Origin: JAHRAW01 sp965262585
GTDB taxonomy: Bacteria; Pseudomonadota; Gammaproteobacteria; Arenicellales; Poriferihabitantaceae
Direction of reading: 5' to 3'
NCBI GenBank assembly: GCA_965262585.1
Contig: OZ253546.1
Location: 2,170,001 to 2,234,000 of the forward strand
Length of the DNA: 64,000 bases
The translations under genes and the position numbers were made by a program. This document shows, piece after piece, positions 34,538 to 41,981 of the stretch. Within the stretch, counting starts at the first letter, position 1. Every line of letters begins with the position of its first letter. Under the pieces are notes generated by a model. The model saw nothing but the letters and a program-made list of their open reading frames with translations, made no database searches and had not been told where the DNA came from.

Positions 34538-35637
34538 TGGGTGGTATTGGTTTCAGGTTTCGGCGGCGGGCATGGCGCGATTTTTGATGCATCACTTGAT
34601 GCATTACGATGACCCGTGATCTCCGCAATCCAATCTCCAATGTTGTCGGTAATTATATCGGTCAATCCGCGGATGTGTTCATCGCCGTCATTCAGGCACG
34701 GAATGTAGCCGTAGTTTTCGCCCCCGGCGGCGATGAACACATCACGGTTTTCCAGGGCGATTTCCTCCAGCGTTTCCAGACAGTCGGCGCTGAATCCAGG
34801 GCATAGCACCTGCACGCCGGAGATATCGGCGGCGGCCAGAGTGCGCAGCGTTTCATCGGTATACGGCTGCAGCCATTGCCGAGGGCCAAAACGTGACTGG
34901 AAACTGATCCGCCATTCATGTTCCTGAAGTTCAAGTTCCTCGGCGACAAGCCGCGCGGTTTTCCGGCATTCGCAAGGATAAGGGTCACCGGCGTCCGCGT
35001 ATGCACGGGGAATGCCGTGAAAGGACATCAACAAAACCTCGCTGCCGCCGTGGGTGTTTCGATAATCCCGCACGCTGTTCGCCAGCGCGGCGATGTAGCC
35101 GGGATGGTCGTGGTAGTGGTCGACCATGCGCAGTGCCGGAATCCATCGCCGCCGAGACAATGCCGCGGCCACCGCATCGAAAGTGGAAGCGGTGGTGGTG
35201 GCGGAATATTGGGGATATAACGGCAGCACCAGCAGTTTGCGCGCACCGGCGGATTGCAGGCTTGCCAGCGCGGTGGCGATGGAAGGGTTGCCGTAGCGCA
35301 TGCCTAGTTCAACACGAATGGAATTCGCGCCTAGGCTTTGCCGGAGTTTGTCTTGTTGTTGACGGGAAATTGCCAGCAACGGCGAACCGTCTTGGCGCCA
35401 GATTTTTGCATAAGCCTCGGCGGATTTGCGCGGCCGAGTGGTCAGCACCGCAAAGTGCAACACCAACCACCACCATAGCCGAGGCGCCTCAACCACCCGC
35501 GGATCCCACAAAAATTCTTTCAGAAAACGCCGCACATCACCGGGCTTACACGAATCCGGAGTGCCAAGATTGGTGATCAGCACCCCAATGCAATGCCCAC
35601 CATCATGCTCAAAAGTTTCTTCACCGATAAATTTCAC
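34534..35637 (-). CDS. hemH: ferrochelatase
   Basis: HemH inserts Fe2+ into protoporphyrin IX in the last step of heme synthesis, at the inner membrane surface. Conserved segments are GVLITNLGTPD, YGNPSIATAL, LPLYPQYSATTTAST, the catalytic MSFHGIPRAYADAGDPY, SFQSRFGPRQWLQPYTDETL and the acidic CPGFSADCLETLEEI. At 367 aa it is normal. The C-terminus has a 12-bp duplication (NASSDASK). It leads the operon with cbiX; its upstream region holds the AT-rich tandem palindromes. Confidence 0.95.
   Translation of the reverse strand: MKFIGEETFEHDGGHCIGVLITNLGTPDSCKPGDVRRFLKEFLWDPRVVEAPRLWWWLVLHFAVLTTRPRKSAEAYAKIWRQDGSPLLAISRQQQDKLRQSLGANSIRVELGMRYGNPSIATALASLQSAGARKLLVLPLYPQYSATTTASTFDAVAAALSRRRWIPALRMVDHYHDHPGYIAALANSVRDYRNTHGGSEVLLMSFHGIPRAYADAGDPYPCECRKTARLVAEELELQEHEWRISFQSRFGPRQWLQPYTDETLRTLAAADISGVQVLCPGFSADCLETLEEIALENRDVFIAAGGENYGYIPCLNDGDEHIRGLTDIITDNIGDWIAEITGHRNASSDASKIAPCPPPKPETNTTQ
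34585..34608. repeat. in-frame 12-bp tandem duplication at the hemH C-terminus
   Basis: TGATGCATCACT (34585-34596) is followed by TGATGCATTACG (34597-34608). On the coding strand this gives two related four-residue units (NASS, DASK) outside the conserved enzyme core. Confidence 0.6.
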
Positions 35638-35737
35638 AACACAATGGTAACCCGTTCACCCGCTAACCTTATTATTTTTTTTTGTGCCTTCCCGGTGTCA
35701 ACGAAAGCGGTAATCAGATGAGGGCAGGCGGACTACA

Positions 35738-35875
35738 ATCTTCTCATAACTGTTCTATTAATAGAAGAAATCTTCTATTAAAAGCCCAAAATCTTCTCAT
35801 AATCTTCTATTTAATAGAAGAAATCTTCTATTAATAGAACTAATCTTCTCATAACCTTCTATTAAGGTCTCCTGT
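35738..35875. repeat. AT-rich 53-bp tandem repeat with internal palindromes
   Basis: ATCTTCTCATAA recurs at 35738, 35791 and 35843, giving 52-53 bp units, about 2.6 copies. Inside the units, the palindrome TTCTATTAATAGAA and variants occur repeatedly (35752-35766, 35805-35820, 35825-35839), and a related TTCTAATAGAAG follows at 35877. The block is strongly AT-rich in a GC-rich genome. It lies between the phosphotransferase stop and the hemH start, so upstream of hemH. No coding frame is supported across the 277-base gap (35638-35914). Confidence 0.8.
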
Positions 35876-35914
35876 TTTCTAATAGAAGCAACTAGCCCCT
35901 ACCCACCAGCATAA

Positions 35915-36793
35915 TCACAAAGATTTGAATTCTTCGTATGCGCGATTGAAATCGGCGAGGTTTTTTTCGGTGTAGGCGGTGTAGTCTTGGTTTAGGTGGG
36001 AATGGATTTCGGCGGTCATGCTCCACATGGCTTCGCGTTGGTGGGATGCGGTGCGCAGGGCTTTGAAGCGTCGCCATAGTGTTCGGTCGGGAGGGGTGCC
36101 GTAGTATTGTTCTAGCATTTCGCGTTCCAGGGTTTCGGGGAATAGGCTGTTGGAGGCGATGTTGGCGAGGTCGAAGAGGGGGGTGTTGAAACCGGCGTGT
36201 TCCCAGTCGATGATCCAGATGCGTTTGCCGTCGTCGATGAAGTTGGCGGCCAGCAGGTCGTTGTGGCAAAGCGCGGGTTCGATGGCACCTACGGCGGCTT
36301 CCAGTTGTTCGGCGGTTTTCATCAGCCCCGGCAGTAGCGGGGCGCTGCGGCAATCGCATTCGGCGAGCAATTTGTGGTAATGGCGCACGACATGAAACAC
36401 CGAAAAACCCAGCACCGGCCCGCGCACTGCCCGGGTGCCTGCTTGGTGCAACGTTTTCAGCGGTGTCAGGATTCGCGTGATATTGGCACGCACTTGTTCG
36501 GCATCGAAAACGCTCCCTTCGACAAACTCCATAACCAACGCGTCTGCTTCGGCGTATAGATGGGCGGGGGCGATGCCGACAGCGGCTGCGGCGCGCCCGC
36601 AGGCGTGTTCGTTGAAGCGCATGACGTTATGCATCGGCATGTCGCCACCGATGCGCGCCACATACTTTGCCCCGGCGTCTTCGACCAAATAATTATGATT
36701 GCTCAACCCGCCGTCGAGGGGCTGTGGCTCCACCACACCACGCCAACACGGCAAGTTTCCGGCGCGTTCAAGCGATTGTGAGGCGGAAGTCAT
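35915..36793 (-). CDS. choline/ethanolamine kinase-like phosphotransferase
   Basis: This 292-aa protein has the APH/choline-kinase fold. The catalytic loop CHNDLLAANFIDDGKR (Brenner motif HNDxxxxN) is near residues 176-191, and the metal-binding IDWEHAGFNTPLFDLAN follows near 196-212. LSNHNYLVEDAG at the N-terminus resembles the glycine-rich ATP loop of choline kinases (SN.ny.v). It probably phosphorylates a small alcohol such as choline or ethanolamine. It starts 16 bases after aceA and likely shares its transcript. Confidence 0.78.
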   Translation of the reverse strand: MTSASQSLERAGNLPCWRGVVEPQPLDGGLSNHNYLVEDAGAKYVARIGGDMPMHNVMRFNEHACGRAAAAVGIAPAHLYAEADALVMEFVEGSVFDAEQVRANITRILTPLKTLHQAGTRAVRGPVLGFSVFHVVRHYHKLLAECDCRSAPLLPGLMKTAEQLEAAVGAIEPALCHNDLLAANFIDDGKRIWIIDWEHAGFNTPLFDLANIASNSLFPETLEREMLEQYYGTPPDRTLWRRFKALRTASHQREAMWSMTAEIHSHLNQDYTAYTEKNLADFNRAYEEFKSL

Positions 36794-36809
36794 GCGCGCC
36801 TTGCGAAAA

Positions 36810-38114
36810 TTAAAACTGCTGTTCTTCGGTGGACCCGGCGAGGGCGGTAACCGACGAGGCGCCGCCTTGAATGGTGGTGGTCACGTCGTCGAAGTAGCCG
36901 GCGCCGACTTCCTGTTGGTGGGCGACGAAGGTGTAGCCTTTGGATGCGGCGGCAAATTCCGGTTGCTGCATCTTGTCCACATAATGGCGCATGCCCTCGC
37001 CACGGGCGTAGTCATAGGCGAGGTCGTACATGTGATACCAGATGCTATGGATGCCGGCGAGGGTGATGAATTGGTAGACATAGCCGAGGGCGGCGATTTC
37101 TTCTTGGAACGAGGCGATGGCGCGGTCGTCCAGATTTTTCTTCCAGTTGAAGGACGGCGAGCAGTTATAGGCAAGCAGTTGCCCCGGATGTTTGGCTTGT
37201 ACCGCCTGAGCAAATTCCCGCGCAAAGCCGAGATCCGGGGTGCCGGTTTCGCACCATACCAAGTCGGCGTAGGGGGCGTAGGATTCACCCCGGGAAATGG
37301 CTTGCTCGAGGCCGTTTTTGACTTGAAAAAATCCTTCCGAGGTGCGTTCGCCGGTGAGGAAAGGCTGGTCGCGCCGGTCGAAATCTGAGGTTAGCAAACT
37401 GGCGGCCTCGGAGTCGGTGCGCGCCAGAATCAAGGTCGGCACTCCCAGCACATCCGCCGCCAGCCGTGCGGCGATGAGTTTTTGGATGGCTTCTTCGGTG
37501 GGCACCAGCACCTTGCCGCCCATGTGTCCGCATTTTTTCACCGCCGCCAGTTGATCCTCGAAATGCACCCCGGCGGCACCGGCAACGATCATATTTTTGG
37601 CCAGTTCGAAGGCGTTGAGGACGCCGCCAAACCCGGCTTCGGCGTCGGCGACGATGGGTAGAAAATAATCCACATAACCGGGATCGCCTTCTTGCACGCC
37701 TCGCTGCCACTGTATCTGGTCGGCGCGGGCGAAGGAGTTGTTGATGCGCCGCACCACGGTGGGCACCGAATCGTAAGCGTATAGCGACTGGTCGGGATAC
37801 ATGGTTTCGGAACTGTTATTGTCCGCCGCCACCTGCCAGCCCGACAGGTACACCGCCTCGATGCCGGCCTTGGCTTGTTGCACCGCTTGGCCGGCGGTCA
37901 GCGCGCCGAGGCAGTTCACATAGCCCTTGGTGGCGGCGCCGTGAATCAGCGCCCAGAGTTTTACCGCGCCACGATGGGCGTAGGTGAATTCGGGTTGCAC
38001 GGAACCGCGCAGCCGCACCACATCTTCGGCGGAGTATCCGCGCACGGTGTCTTTCCAGCGTGGGCTTTCGCTCCATTCCTGTTGCAGTGCGGCAATTTGT
38101 TCCTGACGGGTCAT
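36810..38114 (-). CDS. aceA: isocitrate lyase
   Basis: AceA cleaves isocitrate to succinate and glyoxylate in the glyoxylate shunt, allowing growth on acetate or other C2 units. The active-site cysteine motif is KKCGHMGGKVLVPT (KKCGH, near residues 189-193). VYLSGWQVAADNN, FGGVLNAFELAKNMI and YNCSPSFNWKKNL are also typical. At 434 aa it fits the E. coli type. Malate synthase is not in the window. It is divergent from aprB. Confidence 0.95.
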   Translation of the reverse strand: MTRQEQIAALQQEWSESPRWKDTVRGYSAEDVVRLRGSVQPEFTYAHRGAVKLWALIHGAATKGYVNCLGALTAGQAVQQAKAGIEAVYLSGWQVAADNNSSETMYPDQSLYAYDSVPTVVRRINNSFARADQIQWQRGVQEGDPGYVDYFLPIVADAEAGFGGVLNAFELAKNMIVAGAAGVHFEDQLAAVKKCGHMGGKVLVPTEEAIQKLIAARLAADVLGVPTLILARTDSEAASLLTSDFDRRDQPFLTGERTSEGFFQVKNGLEQAISRGESYAPYADLVWCETGTPDLGFAREFAQAVQAKHPGQLLAYNCSPSFNWKKNLDDRAIASFQEEIAALGYVYQFITLAGIHSIWYHMYDLAYDYARGEGMRHYVDKMQQPEFAAASKGYTFVAHQQEVGAGYFDDVTTTIQGGASSVTALAGSTEEQQF

Positions 38115-38237
38115 GGTGGGTTTACCTTGTGAGGTTGGGTTGGGTGGGGTAGGCCGCCGATTTTACTACATTGTGATTGGCGAACCGCAACGCCGGGTGT
38201 GAATAAACTGGCTTTATGCCCGGCAACGCAAATCTGA

Positions 38238-38266
38238 TTGGTTTTCCCGGCTGGAGCGGGTACAGT
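38238..38266 (+). promoter_or_regulatory. candidate promoter of aprBA
   Basis: TTGGTT (38238-38243), 17 bases, then TACAGT (38261-38266) gives a moderate sigma70 promoter 40 bases before the aprB start. No other good match is seen in the 192-base divergent gap. Confidence 0.45.
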
Positions 38267-38306
38267 GTGAACAAATCAATCCACCGAACACTCCGGGAGA
38301 CGACCG

Positions 38307-38771
38307 ATGCCGACTTATGTGCGTACCGACAAATGCGATGGCTGCAAGGGCCAAGACAAGACCGCCTGCGTGTATATCTGCCCCCACGACTTGATGAAAC
38401 TGGATAAAGACGGTTCCGAGACCGGCCATGCGATGAAGGCATACAACCAAGAGCCAGAGCAGTGCTGGGAATGTTATTCCTGCGTCAAGATTTGCCCACA
38501 GCAGGCCATCGAATGCCGCCACTATGCCGATGTTGTGCCACTCGGCGCGCAAGTGCAGCCACTGCGTGGCACCGAGTCCATCATGTGGACTATCAAGTTC
38601 CGCAACGGCAACATAAAGCGCTTCAAGTTCCCCATCCGCACCACCCCGGAAGGCTCCGCCGACCCATTTGGCGGCAAGCCCGACGCCGACCCCGCCAACC
38701 TCGGCAACCACGCCAACTTGTTCACTGACAAGATGCATAGTTGCGATATGAGTCAGTTTGTTGTGAATTGA
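38307..38771 (+). CDS. aprB: adenylylsulfate (APS) reductase beta subunit
   Basis: AprB is the ferredoxin-like subunit passing electrons to or from the FAD in AprA. Two [4Fe-4S] clusters are bound by Cys10, 13, 21, 25 and Cys53, 56, 59, 63 (the latter CWECYSCVKICP). The C-terminal tail (from ~residue 75) wraps AprA in known structures. In a sulfur oxidiser the enzyme runs from sulfite + AMP to APS. A GGGAGA site precedes the ATG. At 154 aa it is normal. aprA follows after a 330-base gap, unusually long for this pair. Confidence 0.95.
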   Translation: MPTYVRTDKCDGCKGQDKTACVYICPHDLMKLDKDGSETGHAMKAYNQEPEQCWECYSCVKICPQQAIECRHYADVVPLGAQVQPLRGTESIMWTIKFRNGNIKRFKFPIRTTPEGSADPFGGKPDADPANLGNHANLFTDKMHSCDMSQFVVN

Positions 38772-38772
38772 G

Positions 38773-38988
38773 GTGACGGCGTACAAGATTATTTCGGTTT
38801 GTATTGTTGCGGGAAGTGAGTTGCAGAAACACTGGCGCGACAACATGCAAAAAATTGAAACGGATAAGGGGAATTACATTAGCACTATGCCCGATAAGGG
38901 CGGATTCCCGTGGTATGAATACGTCGGCCAAGCCGTTGACGGCGTTACGACCTACGAGAGCGCAGACCATCAATGGCTGAATAAATAG
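38773..38988 (+). CDS. small hypothetical protein between aprB and aprA
   Basis: A possible 71-aa protein starts at GTG 38773 (preceded by TGAGGTGA), one base after the aprB stop; a shorter 47-aa version would start at ATG 38845 (MQKIETDKGNYISTMPDKGG). No domain is recognised and no signal or membrane segment is clear, though the first ~18 residues are moderately hydrophobic. The C-terminal part is rich in aromatic and acidic residues (WYEYVGQAVDGVTTYESADHQ; quoted as WYEYVGQAV and TTYESADHQ). It may be a real coupled gene or chance; function unknown. Confidence 0.4.
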   Translation: MTAYKIISVCIVAGSELQKHWRDNMQKIETDKGNYISTMPDKGGFPWYEYVGQAVDGVTTYESADHQWLNK

Positions 38989-39013
38989 CCCGAATGATAA
39001 CGCCATTCTCGTC

Positions 39014-39072
39014 GTCATTCCCGCGCAGGCGGGAATCCAGTCGAACAACCCCGGCGTAGCCGGACATTTTAA
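39014..39072. repeat. twin-hairpin dispersed repeat, copy 2
   Basis: This matches the element at 31844 almost base for base: arms ATTCCCGC/GCGGGAAT, then CCGGC/GCCGG and CATTTTAA. It lies between the small ORF and aprA, 29 bases before the aprA ATG, so it could set the relative amounts of aprB and aprA mRNA. Confidence 0.75.
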
Positions 39073-39100
39073 CCCGCACCATTTTTCGAGAAAATTTACT

Positions 39101-41059
39101 ATGTCTGAACACAGTTTCTCCAACCCCGAAGTCGTCGAAGAAGAGTGCGACATCCTACTCATCGGCGGCGGCATGGCTTGTTGCGGGGCCGCGTTTGAAA
39201 TTATGAAGTGGGCCGAGGGCACCGGGCTTAACATCAAACTGGTCGACAAAGCGGCGATGGACCGCTCGGGTGCGGTCGCGCAAGGCTTGTCGGCGATCAA
39301 CACCTACATGGGCGAGAACGACCCGGCCGACTATGTGCGTTATGTGCGCGGCGATCTCATGGGGATTACCCGCGAAGATTTAGTATACGACACCGGACGG
39401 CATGTCGATGACGCGGTGCATAATTTCGAAGACTGGGGTTTGCCAATCTGGAAACAGAAGGGAGACGAAGGCAAAAAATTGCGCGATGGCGGCAAGCCGG
39501 TGCGCTCGGGCAGATGGCAAATCATGATCAACGGCGAGTCCTATAAATGGATCGTCGCCGAAGCCGCCAAGAAAGCACTGGGCGTGGAAAATATCCGTGA
39601 ACGGATTTTCATCGTGCGTTTGATGACCGACAAAAACGACCCCACTCGGATATCCGGCGCGGCCGGTTTTTCGGTGCGCGACAACAAAATATACATCTAT
39701 AAATTCAAAGCCTGTTTGCTGGCGTGTGGCGGCGCGGTCAATGTATTTCGACCGCGATCCGTGGGCGAAGGCAGCGGGCGGGCGTGGTATCCGGTGTGGA
39801 ACGCCGGTTCGACTTATGCGATGGCGGCGGAATGCGGCGCCGAACTGACGCTCATGGAAAACCGCTTTGTGCCGGCGCGTTTCAAAGACGGCTACGGCCC
39901 GGTGGGCGCGTGGTTCCTGCTGTTCAAAGCCAAGGCGATGAACGCCATGGGCGAGGACTATCAGGAAAAAAACTACGAACTACTCAAGAAAAACGGCTAC
40001 GACCGCTACGCCGTCGGCTACGCCATGGGCACCTGCCTGCGCAACCATCTGATGTTGATTGAAATGAAAGAAGGGCGCGGGCCGATCTTTATGGACACGC
40101 CGACCGCCATGGCCAAACTGGCCGAGACCATGACGCCGAAGGAAATCAAACACCTCGAAGCCGAAGCATGGGAAGATTTTCTCGACATGACCATCGGCCA
40201 GTGCGGCGTGTGGGCCGGCGAGAACATCGAACCCGACAAGCAGATGTCGGAGTTGATGCCCACCGAACCCTACCTGCTCGGCTCCCACGCCGGTTGCGCC
40301 GGGCTGTGGTGTTCCGGGCCGGAAGATTTGCCCGGCACGCCGGATCATTACCACTGGGGCTACAACCGCATGACCACGATCAGCGGTTTGTTCACCGCCG
40401 GCGATGGCGTCGGTGCGTCCGGGCATAAATTTTCCTCCGGTTCGTTCACCGAAGGACGCATCTGCGCAAAGAGCATGGTCAAGTATTGCCTCGACAACCC
40501 CGATTTCAAACCCGAACTATCCCGCACCAACGAGGAATTGGTCGAAGAAATCTATCGACCGGTGCGCACCTTCCTCGAACACAAAGACTACACCACCGCC
40601 ATCGACATCAACCCGCATTACATCACCCCGAAGATGTTGCAATTTCGTCTGCAAAAAATCATGGATGAATATGTGGCGGGCACCTCAACTTTCTATCAGA
40701 CCAACGAAGCGATGCTTGAGGTCGCCGAACGCAAAATGATCATGCTCAAAGAAGATTCCCTGAAAATGCGCGCCAAAGATTTGCACGAACTCCTGCGCGC
40801 ATGGGAAAACTATCACCGCATCATCGCCGCCGAAGCGCACATGAAACACATCCAATTCCGCCAAGAATCGCGCTACCCCGGCTACTACTACCGCGCCGAC
40901 TATCTGGACATCAACGACGAAGAATGGAAATGCTTCGTCAATTCAAGATACGACCGTGAAACCGGCGAATGGGAAATGAAAAAAGTCAAATGGCAACCAC
41001 TGATCTCAGTAGGCGAAAAAGAACCGGAAGGAATGAAACACATGGGACCGGATTTGTAG
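39101..41059 (+). CDS. aprA: adenylylsulfate (APS) reductase alpha subunit
   Basis: AprA is the FAD-containing catalytic subunit (652 aa) of dissimilatory APS reductase. The FAD motif CDILLIGGGMACCGAAFEI is near residues 17-35. KAAMDRSGAVAQGLSAINTYM, the conserved RENHLM-like CLRNHLMLIEMKEGRGPI and SGHKFSSGSFTEGRI are typical of the family. With AprB it oxidises sulfite to APS, which Sat converts to sulfate and ATP. No aprM or qmo genes adjoin. The stop codon ends one base before the first CRISPR repeat. Confidence 0.96.
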   Translation: MSEHSFSNPEVVEEECDILLIGGGMACCGAAFEIMKWAEGTGLNIKLVDKAAMDRSGAVAQGLSAINTYMGENDPADYVRYVRGDLMGITREDLVYDTGRHVDDAVHNFEDWGLPIWKQKGDEGKKLRDGGKPVRSGRWQIMINGESYKWIVAEAAKKALGVENIRERIFIVRLMTDKNDPTRISGAAGFSVRDNKIYIYKFKACLLACGGAVNVFRPRSVGEGSGRAWYPVWNAGSTYAMAAECGAELTLMENRFVPARFKDGYGPVGAWFLLFKAKAMNAMGEDYQEKNYELLKKNGYDRYAVGYAMGTCLRNHLMLIEMKEGRGPIFMDTPTAMAKLAETMTPKEIKHLEAEAWEDFLDMTIGQCGVWAGENIEPDKQMSELMPTEPYLLGSHAGCAGLWCSGPEDLPGTPDHYHWGYNRMTTISGLFTAGDGVGASGHKFSSGSFTEGRICAKSMVKYCLDNPDFKPELSRTNEELVEEIYRPVRTFLEHKDYTTAIDINPHYITPKMLQFRLQKIMDEYVAGTSTFYQTNEAMLEVAERKMIMLKEDSLKMRAKDLHELLRAWENYHRIIAAEAHMKHIQFRQESRYPGYYYRADYLDINDEEWKCFVNSRYDRETGEWEMKKVKWQPLISVGEKEPEGMKHMGPDL

Positions 41060-41060
41060 A

Positions 41061-41821
41061 GTTTTGATTCCTCGCGTTTTTCCAGTGTGTTAGACTCTGG
41101 CGATATGCCTTGTCCTTGATTGCTATGTTTTGATTCCCCACGTTTTTCCAGTGTGTTAGACTCATGCTGGACACGCCAAGCATGGCCGAGTGGTTTTGAT
41201 TCCCCACGTTTTTCCAGTGTGTTAGACTCAAGTTTCGAGTTTGGTTGCCGTTATTTATGTTTTGATTCCCCACGTTTTTCCAGTGTGTTAGACTTGCGGT
41301 AGCATTATTGTCGCCGTACCTAATGTTTTGATTCCCCACGTTTTTCCAGTGTGTTAGACTGGAGTATCCAACGCGCACCGCGCCCTACTGGTTTTGATTC
41401 CCCACGTTTTTCCAGTGTGTTAGACTTTTCTTAAATTCGCTGTGCCGAGTGTCCAGGTTTTGATTCCCCACGTTTTTCCAGTGTGTTAGACTGGATACTT
41501 TCGACCCCGACCTACCGCTTGGTTTTGATTCCCCACGTTTTTCCAGTGTGTTAGACTATGTATGAGGGCGTCGAGGATGAATTTTTAGTTTTGATTCCCC
41601 ACGTTTTTCCAGTGTGTTAGACTGAACACCAGCGGCGGGTTGCCCGTATACTCGTTTTGATTCCCCACGTTTTTCCAGTGTGTTAGACTCCAATTCTCTG
41701 GCACTACGCTCAATGGTGAGTTTTGATTCCCCACGTTTTTCCAGTGTGTTAGACTTTTGGCCTTGCGCACGGCGACATTCCGTTCGTTTTGATTCCCCAC
41801 GTTTTTCCAGTGTGTTAGACT
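41061..41821 (+). CRISPR. CRISPR array, type II-C, 12 repeats and 11 spacers
   Basis: Twelve 36-bp repeats (begin GTTTTGATTCCCC, end TGTGTTAGACT in the + sense) start at 41061, 41127, 41193, 41259, 41325, 41391, 41457, 41522, 41588, 41654, 41720 and 41786. Spacers are 30 nt, except the seventh (29 nt). The repeat at 41061 differs at two positions (CTCG instead of CCCA), marking the probable terminal end; the others look identical. The GTTTTG start and the anti-repeat in the neighbouring RNA indicate that the + strand is the crRNA sense, opposite to the cas genes. Spacer targets are not known. Confidence 0.98.
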
Positions 41822-41844
41822 ACGTAGGAATTGCGGTAGGATAC

Positions 41845-41853
41845 TGATATAAT
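41845..41853 (+). promoter_or_regulatory. extended -10 promoter of the putative tracrRNA
   Basis: TGATATAAT is a perfect extended -10 (TGn plus TATAAT at 41848-41853), so a -35 may not be needed; none is evident at the right spacing. Start would fall near 41860, just beyond the last CRISPR repeat. Confidence 0.6.
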
Positions 41854-41859
41854 TGCTTT

Positions 41860-41981
41860 TGCACCCTGGGGAGCCGACTGCAGCTACATGCAAGATTGGG
41901 GAATCTTAACTATAGTGGCGGCTTCCCAGGCACTGCGCTTCATCCGATGAATTACCAGTTCTGAAATAAACTCAACTGGTG
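41860..41981 (+). ncRNA. putative tracrRNA
   Basis: The region between array and cas2 holds an inverted partial repeat: TGGGGAATCTTAAC (41897-41910) matches the repeat's reverse complement at 12 of 14 positions, giving 9 + 3 base pairs with the crRNA repeat around a UU/UU internal loop. A perfect extended -10 lies upstream. The arms CCTGGGGAGCCG (41865-41876) and CGGCTTCCCAGG (41919-41930) form a 12-bp stem with one G-U. Hairpins TTCAT/ATGAA (41939-41951) and ACCAGTT/AACTGGT (41954-41980) follow; the latter overlaps the cas2 3' end. The 3' end is a guess. Confidence 0.6.

Noticed and set aside
40986..41893. Open frames through the CRISPR array (130, 60 and 102 aa) with a repeated peptide
   Set aside because: The peptide repeats are the translation of the 36-bp repeats plus spacers; there is no ribosome-binding site or family resemblance.
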